From Chromatiaceae bacterium (lineage in GTDB: Bacteria; Pseudomonadota; Gammaproteobacteria; Chromatiales; Chromatiaceae), in the NCBI GenBank assembly GCA_025458165.1, contig JALOTB010000021.1, forward strand, positions 1-40,696: a stretch of DNA of 40,696 nt, given 5' to 3'. The notes beneath the pieces were generated by a model, which saw only the letters and a list, made by a program, of their open reading frames with translations, was not told where the DNA came from and searched no databases. A program made the position numbers and the translations under genes. This document shows, piece after piece, positions 32,883 to 40,696 of this stretch (position 1 is the stretch's first letter; each line of letters starts with the position of its first letter).

Positions 32883-34403
32883 CTAGGCGAACTCCAAGGC
32901 GAAGCCCGCCGCCGCCAGGCGCCCGGCCTCTTCTTCCAGCTCGAGCTGGGTGAGGGGGTGCTGGCCGAGCCAGTCCCCCGGGAAGCCGAGCGAGAGGCGA
33001 TTGTCGTCCACGGCGAGGCGCGGCTCGGGCTTGCTGGCGGCGGAGCGGCCGCGGTGCATGAGCACCGCAAGGCGCAGGATGACACAGAGCCGCCATCCGG
33101 CCTCCTGCATCCCTGTCGGCAGGGCGCGGAGCTCCGTGACCGGGTATCTGCGCCGGTGTCCCAGCACCAGGGCGGCCAGCAGCTCTTGTTCGTGGCGGGT
33201 GAAGCCGGACAGGTCGGCGCTGCGGAGCACGTAGGCCCCGTGCTTTTGGTACTGGCTGTGCGCGATCATGAGCCCCAGCTCGTGCAGCCGTGCGGCCCAG
33301 CCCAGCATCTCGGCCCAGGCGGGGTCGGCGAGGCCCCAGACCTCGGCGAGCTGGCCGTAGAGTGACAGTGCGGTCGCCTCCACCCGCGCCGCATGGGCAC
33401 GGTCGACGCCGAAGCGCCGGCTCAACGAGCGAACGGTGCGTTCGCGCGCGTCCTCGTGGCGAATGCGCCCCATCATCTCGTAGATGAGGCCCTCGCGGAG
33501 GGCCTCATCGGAGACCTGCATCCGCTCGATGCCGAGGGCGGCAAAGACCGCGCGCAGCACGGCTACGCCGCCGGCGAACACCGGGCGGCGCTCCTCGCTG
33601 AGCCCCTTGAGCGCGATGGCCTCGACGCTGGCGAACTCCACCAGCGCGTCCCGCAGGTGGCCCAGGGCCTCGGCCGAGATGCCCTCGTCGCACCAGCCCT
33701 GCGCGTTGACCACCCCGGCGATGGCCTTGATGGTGCCCGAGCTACCGACCGCGTGGCGCCAGCCGGAGCGGCGGAAGAGCTCGCGCACGGGGCGCACCTC
33801 GAGCGCCCCGGCGAGCTCGGCGCGCTCCATGGCCCTGGCGCTGATGCGGCCGTCGGCGAAGTGCCGCCGCGATAGGGTCACGCAGCCCATGTGCAGGCTC
33901 TCGCGCAGGCGGGGGCTAAACTGCTCGCCGACGATCAGCTCGGTGCTGCCGCCGCCGATATCGACCACCAGGCGCCGCTCGGTCCCCGCGGCCAGGCCAT
34001 GCGCCACGCCGAGATAGATCAAGCGGGCCTCCTCGCGGCCGGCGATGACGTCGATGGGGTGTCCGAGCGCCGCCTCCGCCTGGGCCACGAAAGGGTCGTC
34101 CGGACGGAGCTGGCGCAGGGTGTTGGTGCCGACGGCCCGCACGCTTCCGTGGGGCATGTCTCGGACCCGTTGGCCGAAGCGCTCCAGGCAGGCCAGCGCC
34201 CGCGCGGCGACCTCGGGGCTCAGCTCGCGCTCGGATGTGAGCCCCTCCCCGAGCCGGACCATCTCCTTGAGGCGGTCGATGACCTGGAGGTGGCCGTCGC
34301 CGATGCGGGCGACGATCATGTGGAAGCTGTTGGAGCCGAGGTCGACCGCCGCCACCATATCCGGCGGCAGGGGCTGCGTCCGGAGGCTGGTCTGCGTTGG
34401 CAT
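32883..34403 (-). CDS. ppx: Ppx/GppA family exopolyphosphatase
   Basis: 506 residues from ATG at 34403. The actin-like ATPase fold starts at VAAVDLGSNSFHMIVARIG, with LVVDIGGGSTELIVGEQF as second phosphate loop, VRAVGTNTLRQL between them and GSSGTIKAI later. The C-terminal 190 residues hold an HD-like domain (AARLHELGLMIAHSQYQKHG and onward), giving the full two-part length of Ppx/GppA proteins. These enzymes remove terminal phosphate from polyphosphate and/or convert pppGpp to ppGpp. Sequence alone does not separate the two, so the symbol is tentative. With dksA next door, a shared link to stringent control is possible. Confidence 0.88.
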   Translation of the reverse strand: MPTQTSLRTQPLPPDMVAAVDLGSNSFHMIVARIGDGHLQVIDRLKEMVRLGEGLTSERELSPEVAARALACLERFGQRVRDMPHGSVRAVGTNTLRQLRPDDPFVAQAEAALGHPIDVIAGREEARLIYLGVAHGLAAGTERRLVVDIGGGSTELIVGEQFSPRLRESLHMGCVTLSRRHFADGRISARAMERAELAGALEVRPVRELFRRSGWRHAVGSSGTIKAIAGVVNAQGWCDEGISAEALGHLRDALVEFASVEAIALKGLSEERRPVFAGGVAVLRAVFAALGIERMQVSDEALREGLIYEMMGRIRHEDARERTVRSLSRRFGVDRAHAARVEATALSLYGQLAEVWGLADPAWAEMLGWAARLHELGLMIAHSQYQKHGAYVLRSADLSGFTRHEQELLAALVLGHRRRYPVTELRALPTGMQEAGWRLCVILRLAVLMHRGRSAASKPEPRLAVDDNRLSLGFPGDWLGQHPLTQLELEEEAGRLAAAGFALEFA

Positions 34404-34491
34404 AAGGCGGTACCGCTGTGCAAAGCCGCGCAGATGGTATCAGAATCCTGACACCCCCGACCCGCGATCGCCCGGGCGACTGGAGACCACC

Positions 34492-34830
34492 ATGAGCAAA
34501 CCCGCCGTTGGACCGAGCTGCCCGCTCCCCGCAGCACCGGACCTCTCTGGGCTCACCCAGGTGAGGCTGGACCCCGATCCCAGGCCCCCCGATTACCTCG
34601 CCGCGATGCGGCTGGCCAATGCCGAGGCGACGCGTCGCCTGGGTGATCTCATGCTGCTGTCTTGGTACGACAGGGACCGCAACTTCGAGTCGCCCCAGCA
34701 CGCCAGCGAGTGCCATCAGGCTAGCGCGACCCCGGGCTACGTCGACTACGGGCTCCACCACGGCGCGACGCTGATGGTGGACATCGAAGACGGCCGCTTC
34801 GTCTTTTTCTATCTGCCGGTCGACCTCTGA
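34492..34830 (+). CDS. Conserved small protein of unknown function
   Basis: 112 residues from ATG at 34492 (MSKPAVGPSCPLPAAPDLSG). There is no signal peptide or membrane helix. The sequence LGDLMLLSWYDRDRNFESPQ, followed by HASECHQ and YVDYGLHHGATLMVDIEDGR and ending VFFYLPVDL, suggests a compact alpha/beta domain with a conserved tryptophan and two cysteines. Similar small proteins occur in purple sulfur bacteria and relatives, as I recall, but I cannot name a family with certainty. It is divergent from ppx. Confidence 0.7.
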   Translation: MSKPAVGPSCPLPAAPDLSGLTQVRLDPDPRPPDYLAAMRLANAEATRRLGDLMLLSWYDRDRNFESPQHASECHQASATPGYVDYGLHHGATLMVDIEDGRFVFFYLPVDL

Positions 34831-34861
34831 GGCGGCAGGCAGTCACTGCGGGTTTTTCGGA

Positions 34862-34889
34862 TTGACACGCCGTTCGAGGCGTGAAGATT
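34862..34889 (+). promoter_or_regulatory. Possible sigma-70 promoter
   Basis: TTGACA at 34862-34867 is followed after 16 bp by AAGATT (34884-34889). This is a good -35 with a weak -10, about 75 bp upstream of the small gene at 34964. Confidence 0.4.
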
Positions 34890-34963
34890 TCGCTTGCGGA
34901 CGGCGAGGCTTTGCGCTAAAGAGCGCGAATTTCGCGGGGCTGTACCCAAGAGGTTTGTTGGCG

Positions 34964-35146
34964 ATGTTGGAGAGCGACGTCCGCGGTGGCGATGAGTCGA
35001 ACGAGCGATTTTTAGACATCAGGGGTCCCGAGGATGCGCTCGGCGACCGGGCGTCTTGGGACGCGCGCCGGCGCATCGAGCGGCTACGCGAGCTGCGCCG
35101 GCTGCGCGAGCTGTTGGACGATCCCGAGTTCAACGAGCTCGACTGA
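34964..35146 (+). CDS. Small acidic/basic protein, PA3496-like
   Basis: 60 residues from ATG at 34964, with an AAGAGG ribosome site. The N-terminal half is acidic (MLESDVRGGDESNERF). The C-terminal half is a charged helix: WDARRRIERLRELRRLRELL, then DDPEFNELD. The W.arrriE.l.E.R.LR..L.D.F pattern is that of short proteins annotated as the PA3496 family of putative envelope-integrity proteins. The assignment is by pattern and is tentative. It is convergent with mscK. Confidence 0.6.
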   Translation: MLESDVRGGDESNERFLDIRGPEDALGDRASWDARRRIERLRELRRLRELLDDPEFNELD

Positions 35147-35216
35147 CCCCCGAACCCCCGTCCCCCGGCAAGGGGCGCACTCGCGGCGGATGCGGGGCGC
35201 GCGAGCGCCTCCCCCG

Positions 35217-38200
35217 TCAACGGCCTGGCCGCTCCACGCCCGCGGTGTCGGCTCCCGCGGCGCGATCGGGTGGTTCGCCAGCGGCGTGCACCCGCACGTC
35301 GAGCGGCTCCGCGGTGGTCAGGTGGACATCGCGCTGTGGGAAGGCGATGGAGATGCCGGCGGCGCGGAGCTTCTCGTAGATCGCGAGGTGTAGCTCCGTG
35401 ATCGTGCCTAGGCGGTAGTCGAGGGAGTCGAGGTAGCAGCGCATCACCAGGGTCAGCGCATTGTCCCCGAACGCCTCGAAGCTGATCAGGGGCGGCGGGT
35501 CATCGAGGACTCGTTCGTGCTCACTCGCGGCCTCCGCGAGCAGTCTGAGGGCGAGCGCGACGTCGGCGCCGTAGTCCACCCCCACCGTAATGGTGACGCG
35601 GTTCACCCGATCGCTCAGCGTCCAGTTGAGCAGCCGTCCGGTAATGAACTCCTTGTTGGGCACCAGGAGCTCTTGACGGTCATAGTTTCGGATGGTCGTT
35701 GCGCGGATCTGGATCTTGGTGACCACCCCCGTGGTGTCGCCCACGGTGACGATGTCGCCCACCCGCACCGGACGCTCGAACAGGATGATAAGGCCGCTGA
35801 TGAAGTTGGCCACGATCTCCTGCAGGCCGAAGCCGATGCCCACGCTGAGGGCGGCAACCAGCCATTGCACCTGTCCCCAGGAGAGGCCGAGGGTGCCGAA
35901 CATCGTCAAGACCGCGGCCGCGATGATGACGTAGCCGGTCAGGGTCTTGACCGCGTAGCGGCCGCCCGCGGAGATCTCCATCCGCTGGAGGAGCACGATC
36001 TCGAGGAGTGCCGGCAGATTCTGTGCCGCGACCAGCGCGATGGCGCCGACCAGGAGGACTAGCGCGACGTCCCGCAGCGTCACCGGCACCATCGCCTCGG
36101 TCCCGTCGACCACCCCCGTGTAGTGCCAGAGCACCACCCGATCGAAGACCCCGAATGCGGGCAGGACGTGGGCCCAGATCAGCAGCAGTCCGGCCAATCC
36201 GCCGAGGAAGAGCAGCATGTTGACGAGGCGGCGCGTCTGTTCATCGAGGGCGGCGAGGTCCACCACCGGCTCGTCCACCTGGAGCAGGCTCGCGACATCC
36301 TGATTCGCCTTCTCCTCCTCCACGGCGCGGGCGGCGCGCCGCTCCAAGGCCGCCTGTAGGGCGAGGCGGCGGCGCGACAGGATGACCCAGCGCAGGATGA
36401 TCTGGTGCACGACGATGAGCCCGAGGACGAGATAGGTCGAACTCATCAGCGACCGCATGAGGGTGGTCGTCGTGTACAGATAGCCGAGGGCGGTGATCAC
36501 CGCGAAGGCCAGCGGCACGCCCACCGCCAAGGGATACCAGATCCGGCGCAGGCGATTGAGCCAGCCCTTTGGGTTGTCGGCGAGCAGCTCGCGCAGGGCC
36601 CCGCGGCGCGGGTTGAGCACCCGGGCGTAGAACACCGCCAGCACCAGCATCACCGCGATCAGCGTCAGGCGCCCGAGGGTGGCGGTATAGGCCAGGTCCT
36701 GGACGCCGTAGACGAGATTGGCCAGCAGCCCCACCGGGACACCGACCGCGATCAGCCAGTCGAATGCGCGGCGAAGGCCCGCCAGCACCTCGCCGGACCA
36801 GCGGAAGTGCCGATCGGCAACGCCCCCCTTCATGCACAGCAAGCGGAAGGTGCGCAGGAAATAGAGGGCCAGCGCGAGATCGAGCATTGCGGCACCGGCC
36901 GCGCGCCCGAAGGCCGTCGCCTGCGGCGACTGCTGGAGCTGGGAGCCGAGCATCGCCATCAGCAGGGGCCAGGCGGCGGCCAGGACTAGGGTGAGGAAGG
37001 TCGCCTCCAGCGTGTAGAAGATGCTGTCCGTGCGTACCCGCCGCAGGTGCTCCTCGGTCGCACGGATCCGTTGGCGCAGCGCCGGCCCCTTCCAAAAGAG
37101 CCCCGCGACCAGGAGGATCTGGAGCCAGAACAGCGGGGAGCGCTGCAGCTCATGCAGCAGCGCCTCGGCCAGCTCGACCCAGTTGACGGGATCGACCAGC
37201 CACATCAGGGCGCGCGGTAGGCCGGTGAGGGTCGCAAGGTCGACCGGCGGCGAGCTACGCACCCAGAGTAGCCGCTCGGCGAGGAAGGCGTCGTACTCGG
37301 TGACGGCATGGATGAGCTGGCGCGTGGCGTCGTCGAGGTCGCTCAGCATGCCCAGATAGGTCTCGTCCGTGCCGATCGCCTTCTCGAGCAGTGCCCGCCG
37401 CTGCTCGGCGAGCTCGATCAGGTCGTCGCGGATACCCTCGCGCTCGCCGAGGTCGGCCAGCTTCTGGACGTAGGCGTCGACGAAGGCGGCGGGGTCACGC
37501 AGGGCGCGCCGCTCCTCGGCGAGCCGGATTTGGCGCAGGCTTGCCTCGACGATGGCGTGCTCACGCGCCTCGGCATCGTCGCGGAAGGAGCGCAGGCCGG
37601 GGAGCTTGTTGCGCTGATCAATGAGGACCTGCCCAAGGGCCTGAGTGAGCCCGGCAAGCTCTACCCGCTGGCGGGCTGTCCGGAAGTCCTCCAGTATCGC
37701 GCGGGTCTGGGCCTCGATCTGGTCCTGCTGCCCGGCCATGCGGTTGAGGTCCTCGGTGAGCTCGGTGAGCTCGGCACTCAGTACCGCGTTCCGTTGGGCC
37801 AGTTGCTGGACCAGGGGATGCTTGTCGCGCGCCTGGCGCTCGGCCTCTTGTGCCTCCGCGCGCGCCGTCTCGGCCTGCTCCCGGCGGCGCTGGTTGAGCT
37901 GGTCTTCGAGCTGGCGGGCGGCCGCCGTGAGCTGGCTCAGATCGTTGCTGGCCTTCTCTTCCCGGGCCTTAAGCAGGTCCATGCGGGCGGCGTGGCTGAG
38001 GAGCTGCTGGTCGAGCATCAGGATCTCGGCCCGCAGCGCCTCGCTGCGGGCCTGCATCGCCTGGCGGCGCGCGCTGGTCAACAGCGGCGAGTCGCCCTCG
38101 ACGACGGGAAGCGCGAGATCGGCATCGAGCTTGTCGAGCTCCGATTTCGCCTCGATGATGCGTTTGCGCGCTGCCGCCGGCTGCTGAGGGGCGCTCTCGA

Positions 38201-38675
38201 GCTCCTTGTCGATCTCCTTGAGCTTGGCGGCGACGGCGGCCGCGTCGGCCTGGGCCTTGGCGAGCTGCTGCTCAAGGTCGGCGATGGTCGTTTGCGGCAG
38301 TGGCGGCGCGGGCGGCGGGGCCGCGGCCGCTGACTTGGACAGCTCGCGGATCTCCGCGGCCTTCTCGGGGGCGGTCGTGGTGGCCTGCATGTAGAGGCGC
38401 GACTGCTCTTCGAAGCCGTCGCGCGCCTTGAGCTCACTGACGACCTTGCGATACTGCTCGATGATTCGGTTCTGCAGGGCCTTCTCGAGCTCCCCCATGG
38501 CCTCGGTCTCGGCGATCCGCGATTCGACGAGATCGATGCTGAGCCTGGGCCGCTCACTCGCCCCCAGCGCCGTCGGACTCGGCTCGGGCACGGAGTCTTG
38601 TGCGAGGAGCCCGCCCCAGGCGAGCAGTCCGAGCAGCGCGAGCCAGAGGGGTGGGAGTGATCGAGGGATGCGCAT
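35217..38675 (-). CDS. mscK: Large mechanosensitive channel, MscK/KefA type
   Basis: 1152 residues. A signal peptide (SLPPLWLALLGLLAWGG) is followed by a periplasmic region of about 480 residues rich in coiled coil (QLAKAQADAAAVAAKLKEI and similar). About eleven transmembrane helices come next. The last one is the pore helix (QWLVAALSVGIGFGLQEIVA), followed by the MscS beta domain (FERPVRVGDIVTVGDTTGVV, QIRATTIRNYDRQELLVPNK) and the C-terminal alpha/beta domain (HLAIYEKLRAAGISIAFPQR). MscK/KefA channels open under membrane tension to release solutes on hypo-osmotic shock; some are K+-sensitive. The size and the long periplasmic coiled coil fit MscK or the related MscM (YjeP/YbdG-type) rather than small MscS. 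Confidence 0.88.
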   Translation of the reverse strand: MRIPRSLPPLWLALLGLLAWGGLLAQDSVPEPSPTALGASERPRLSIDLVESRIAETEAMGELEKALQNRIIEQYRKVVSELKARDGFEEQSRLYMQATTTAPEKAAEIRELSKSAAAAPPPAPPLPQTTIADLEQQLAKAQADAAAVAAKLKEIDKELESAPQQPAAARKRIIEAKSELDKLDADLALPVVEGDSPLLTSARRQAMQARSEALRAEILMLDQQLLSHAARMDLLKAREEKASNDLSQLTAAARQLEDQLNQRRREQAETARAEAQEAERQARDKHPLVQQLAQRNAVLSAELTELTEDLNRMAGQQDQIEAQTRAILEDFRTARQRVELAGLTQALGQVLIDQRNKLPGLRSFRDDAEAREHAIVEASLRQIRLAEERRALRDPAAFVDAYVQKLADLGEREGIRDDLIELAEQRRALLEKAIGTDETYLGMLSDLDDATRQLIHAVTEYDAFLAERLLWVRSSPPVDLATLTGLPRALMWLVDPVNWVELAEALLHELQRSPLFWLQILLVAGLFWKGPALRQRIRATEEHLRRVRTDSIFYTLEATFLTLVLAAAWPLLMAMLGSQLQQSPQATAFGRAAGAAMLDLALALYFLRTFRLLCMKGGVADRHFRWSGEVLAGLRRAFDWLIAVGVPVGLLANLVYGVQDLAYTATLGRLTLIAVMLVLAVFYARVLNPRRGALRELLADNPKGWLNRLRRIWYPLAVGVPLAFAVITALGYLYTTTTLMRSLMSSTYLVLGLIVVHQIILRWVILSRRRLALQAALERRAARAVEEEKANQDVASLLQVDEPVVDLAALDEQTRRLVNMLLFLGGLAGLLLIWAHVLPAFGVFDRVVLWHYTGVVDGTEAMVPVTLRDVALVLLVGAIALVAAQNLPALLEIVLLQRMEISAGGRYAVKTLTGYVIIAAAVLTMFGTLGLSWGQVQWLVAALSVGIGFGLQEIVANFISGLIILFERPVRVGDIVTVGDTTGVVTKIQIRATTIRNYDRQELLVPNKEFITGRLLNWTLSDRVNRVTITVGVDYGADVALALRLLAEAASEHERVLDDPPPLISFEAFGDNALTLVMRCYLDSLDYRLGTITELHLAIYEKLRAAGISIAFPQRDVHLTTAEPLDVRVHAAGEPPDRAAGADTAGVERPGR

Positions 38676-38963
38676 GGGGGAACGACGGGCGCTGGGGCGG
38701 TGGGACTGACTGAGGCGGGTCCGGTTCGGGGTGCCGAGAGGGACGTGTCAGGGATTGTAGCCAAGCCGCATGGCTCGGGCGGTGCGGCCGGCGGCCGAGA
38801 TCGTGTCGGTAATCCCCGCCCTGGCCGTCTCGCCGAGGCGCGACCGCGAAGGGACGCGCGAGCCGGGCCCGGGTATGCCCGACCGCAAGGGCCGGGCGCT
38901 GGGGCCGCCGTCAGCGAGCCGCAGCCCGGGGATCTGCGGGCGGTGCCGCCCCGCCGTCCGGCC

Positions 38964-39242
38964 TCAGATCGGCTCCTTGGCCGGGATCAGCTCAGTCAGG
39001 GGTACGAAGTAGAAGCCGCAGGTGGCGGGCGTGACGTTCTCATCGGCGGTCCGCGGGTACTTGCGGCAGCTCGGTGGGCGAAACCGGTAGACCGCGCAGC
39101 TACTCAGGCCCTGCTCGTCGTAACGCAGAAAGGGGCAGGGGTAAGGCAGCTTGCAGCACTCCCCGCAACGGATGCATTCGCCGCGGCGGTTTTCTGCGAC
39201 GGGGAGGAACGACGTGGCAAAGCGCTTGAGTTTGTTCTTCAT
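38964..39242 (-). CDS. YkgJ-family cysteine-cluster protein
   Basis: 92 residues (MKNKLKRFATSFLPVAEN). The cysteines follow the YkgJ/Fe-S-cluster-like pattern: CIRCGECCKLPYPCPFL, then SSCAVYRFRPPSCRKYP, and a further cysteine in TPATCGFYF. The family is thought to coordinate zinc or an Fe-S cluster, with no proven role. The C-terminus (FVPLTELIPAKEPI) is intact. About 290 bp without a convincing gene separates it from the mscK start. Confidence 0.85.
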   Translation of the reverse strand: MKNKLKRFATSFLPVAENRRGECIRCGECCKLPYPCPFLRYDEQGLSSCAVYRFRPPSCRKYPRTADENVTPATCGFYFVPLTELIPAKEPI

Positions 39243-39348
39243 ACGGGCGGGACGAGGGTAAAGTTCTTACAAACAGGTTACCCCATCTGTCGCCCGACGG
39301 GCAGTGGTCCGTCAGCCGGGCTGGCTCGGCTCCCGCGTCTGGGTGTCG

Positions 39349-39921
39349 CTAGAACACCACTCCCACACCGCCCCCGATGCCGCCACCGCTTCCGCCGCCG
39401 ATCCCGATGCTGATACGCGGTCGCCAGTAACCTTCGGCGGCCGGCGGGCTTTCGCCCCAGCGTCGGGGGTGGAAGCTCTCCATGTGCGGATAGCCAGGGC
39501 TACTGCCCCCGCCGACGTTCGGGCGCAGACCGATGAAGCGGCCGGTGGCCGAGACCATCTCACCCGGCCGGTACTGCGCTGTCTCGAGATAACCAGGATG
39601 GACGATGACGAAGCGCCCCACGGATCGATTGCCGGTGCGTGGGCGGCCGCAGCTGGTGAGCGGATAGCCGATCACCTCAAGCTCGGTACGCTCGGCGAGA
39701 TTGCGCGTCGCCGCGAGTATCCCGCCCCAACGGACGAGGGCGCCCTCGGCCAGTCGGCCCTCCGCCGCGTCCTCGGGCGTGAGCGCCACCACGCCGGCGG
39801 GCGCGGGGCAGTCGGTGGATGTGCAGCCGGCGAGGAGCAAGGCGGCGACGACGGCCAAGACGGCGAGCGCGCGCCCGCCCTGACCCCCGACCCGAAGCGG
39901 CCCCGCCGGGGTATGCGTCAC
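39349..39921 (-). CDS. Slp-family outer-membrane lipoprotein with glycine-rich tail
   Basis: 190 residues from GTG at 39921 (THTPAGPLRVGGQGGRALAV). The lipobox LLLAGCTS gives a lipidated cysteine. The Slp core is ALVRWGGILAATRNLAERTE, LEVIGYPLTSCGRP and RFVIVHPGYLETAQYRPGEM, then VSATGRFIG. Slp proteins are starvation-inducible outer-membrane lipoproteins with a beta-sandwich-like fold and unclear function. The C-terminal 20 residues are low-complexity glycine (IGIGGGSGGGIGGGVGVVF). It follows another Slp gene by 7 bp, so the two form an operon of paralogues. Confidence 0.85.
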   Translation of the reverse strand: MTHTPAGPLRVGGQGGRALAVLAVVAALLLAGCTSTDCPAPAGVVALTPEDAAEGRLAEGALVRWGGILAATRNLAERTELEVIGYPLTSCGRPRTGNRSVGRFVIVHPGYLETAQYRPGEMVSATGRFIGLRPNVGGGSSPGYPHMESFHPRRWGESPPAAEGYWRPRISIGIGGGSGGGIGGGVGVVF

Positions 39922-39928
39922 GCGCGGC

Positions 39929-40468
39929 TCACCACAGGGAGCGGCGTCGATACCAGGGATACCAAGGGTCGTAGAAGGGGTACCAGGGATCATACCAGGG
40001 CCAGGGCCGCCAGCCGGGCGGGTAGACCGGGAGCGGCTCGGGCCACAGGTACCGCTCCTGCACCGACACCACCGGGAATGCATAGCGGTAGTCCCCAACC
40101 AAGTGCGTCTCGACGCCGGCGATCTTACCCGACACCGTGAGCAGTCGGTCGCTCGGAAGCCCCGCGGGATCGACGAAGCCGTCGATCCGGGCCAGGAACC
40201 GGCCCTGCGCGGCACCGTCGGTGCGGGGCTCGCCGCGCTCGTCGAGCGGCAGCGACAGGACCTCGATGTCGGTGACGCGCTCTCGATTGTGCACCGCGAG
40301 GATGGTCCCGCCCCAGCGTACTGGGGCCCCATCATGGGCCTGTGCCGCTTGCGCGACCTGAGCGGGCAGGAGCGCCGTCGCCGGCGCCTCCCGGATCGAC
40401 GGCGGCACCTGGGTCGCGCAGCCCGCTGCCAGCAGCACCGTCAACGAAATGAGCTGTCGCCGAATCAT
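39929..40468 (-). CDS. Slp-family outer-membrane lipoprotein with W/Y/P-rich tail
   Basis: 179 residues from ATG at 40468 (MIRRQLISLTVLLAAGCATQ); the open frame upstream lacks a lipobox-compatible start. The lipobox LLAAGCAT fits lipidation. The Slp core is APVRWGGTILAVHNRERVTD, IEVLSLPLDERGEPR and RFLARIDGFVDPAGLPSDRL, then LTVSGKIAG. The C-terminus is dominated by W, Y and P (PPGWRPWPWYDPWYPFYDP and onward), unlike the glycine tail of its neighbour. First gene of the pair. The upstream 230 bp to the window edge hold no gene that I can support. Confidence 0.85.
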   Translation of the reverse strand: MIRRQLISLTVLLAAGCATQVPPSIREAPATALLPAQVAQAAQAHDGAPVRWGGTILAVHNRERVTDIEVLSLPLDERGEPRTDGAAQGRFLARIDGFVDPAGLPSDRLLTVSGKIAGVETHLVGDYRYAFPVVSVQERYLWPEPLPVYPPGWRPWPWYDPWYPFYDPWYPWYRRRSLW

Positions 40469-40696
40469 GTCCAGGTTCGCGGTCTGCCCCACGGATGCCT
40501 CACGGCCGGCGGGGCCCCGAGCAGCGGGGGCGCCGGCCGGCCCCATCCGATGAGGAGTATAGCCGCCCGCTCGCTCGCGGCGCGGGCGTCTCCGTCTGGC
40601 TCATCTTCCCCCGTCCGACCAGCTTGATTGTAACGTAACAGTCGGAAACTACAGGAAGTATCGCCCGGCAGGCGGGCGTAGCGCCTGGCTACAAGA

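Overview
The window looks like a chromosome segment of a GC-rich gammaproteobacterium, most like a purple sulfur bacterium (Chromatiaceae or relatives). The pointers are the dksA-gluQ, rnr-rlmB and msrP-msrQ pairs, a single-operon glycogen phosphorylase, a KefA/MscK-type channel, bacteriohemerythrin and Slp lipoproteins. The taxonomic call is inference from gene content only.

Bases 1-2600 are chromosomal. They hold the 3' end of a fibronectin type III repeat protein broken by an 11-bp tandem duplication, an N-terminal remnant of a tRNA methylthiotransferase (mtaB-like), and an Xre-RES toxin-antitoxin pair on the minus strand.

Bases 2601-20918 form an integrated genomic island of about 18.3 kb. 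Its ends are a 19-bp direct repeat equal to the last 19 nt (including CCA) of a tRNA-Leu(CAG) gene that remains intact at the right end (20900-20986). A tyrosine recombinase lies just inside the left end. Just inside both ends there is a pair of 12-bp direct repeats with 2-bp spacing, probably integrase arm sites. The original tRNA terminator appears stranded on the far side of the left end. Cargo, left to right: a membrane protein of unknown function, an SF2 helicase with an upstream frameshifted HNH-like gene, two exported or membrane proteins of unknown function, two integron-type gene cassettes with attC sites (an LPO_1073/Vpar_1526-like gene with a small membrane protein, and a second small membrane protein), a serine recombinase, and a type I-G (formerly I-U) CRISPR-Cas locus.

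The CRISPR-Cas locus reads csb1 (cas7), csb2 (cas5-cas6 type), a ten-repeat array, cas3 (helicase followed by HD) and a small Csb3/Cas8u2-like gene, all on the plus strand. No cas1, cas2, cas4 or full-length csx17 is present, so as seen it is an interference-only module on a mobile element, with the array embedded between effector genes.

Bases 20987-40696 are ordinary chromosome: rnr-rlmB (RNA decay and rRNA methylation), an SseB-like gene, msrP-msrQ (repair of periplasmic methionine sulfoxide), a frameshifted DUF3050 gene, bacteriohemerythrin, a methyltransferase, glgP (glycogen breakdown), gluQ-dksA, a Ppx/GppA phosphatase, two small conserved genes, a very large MscK-type channel, a YkgJ-like cysteine-cluster protein and two tandem Slp lipoproteins.
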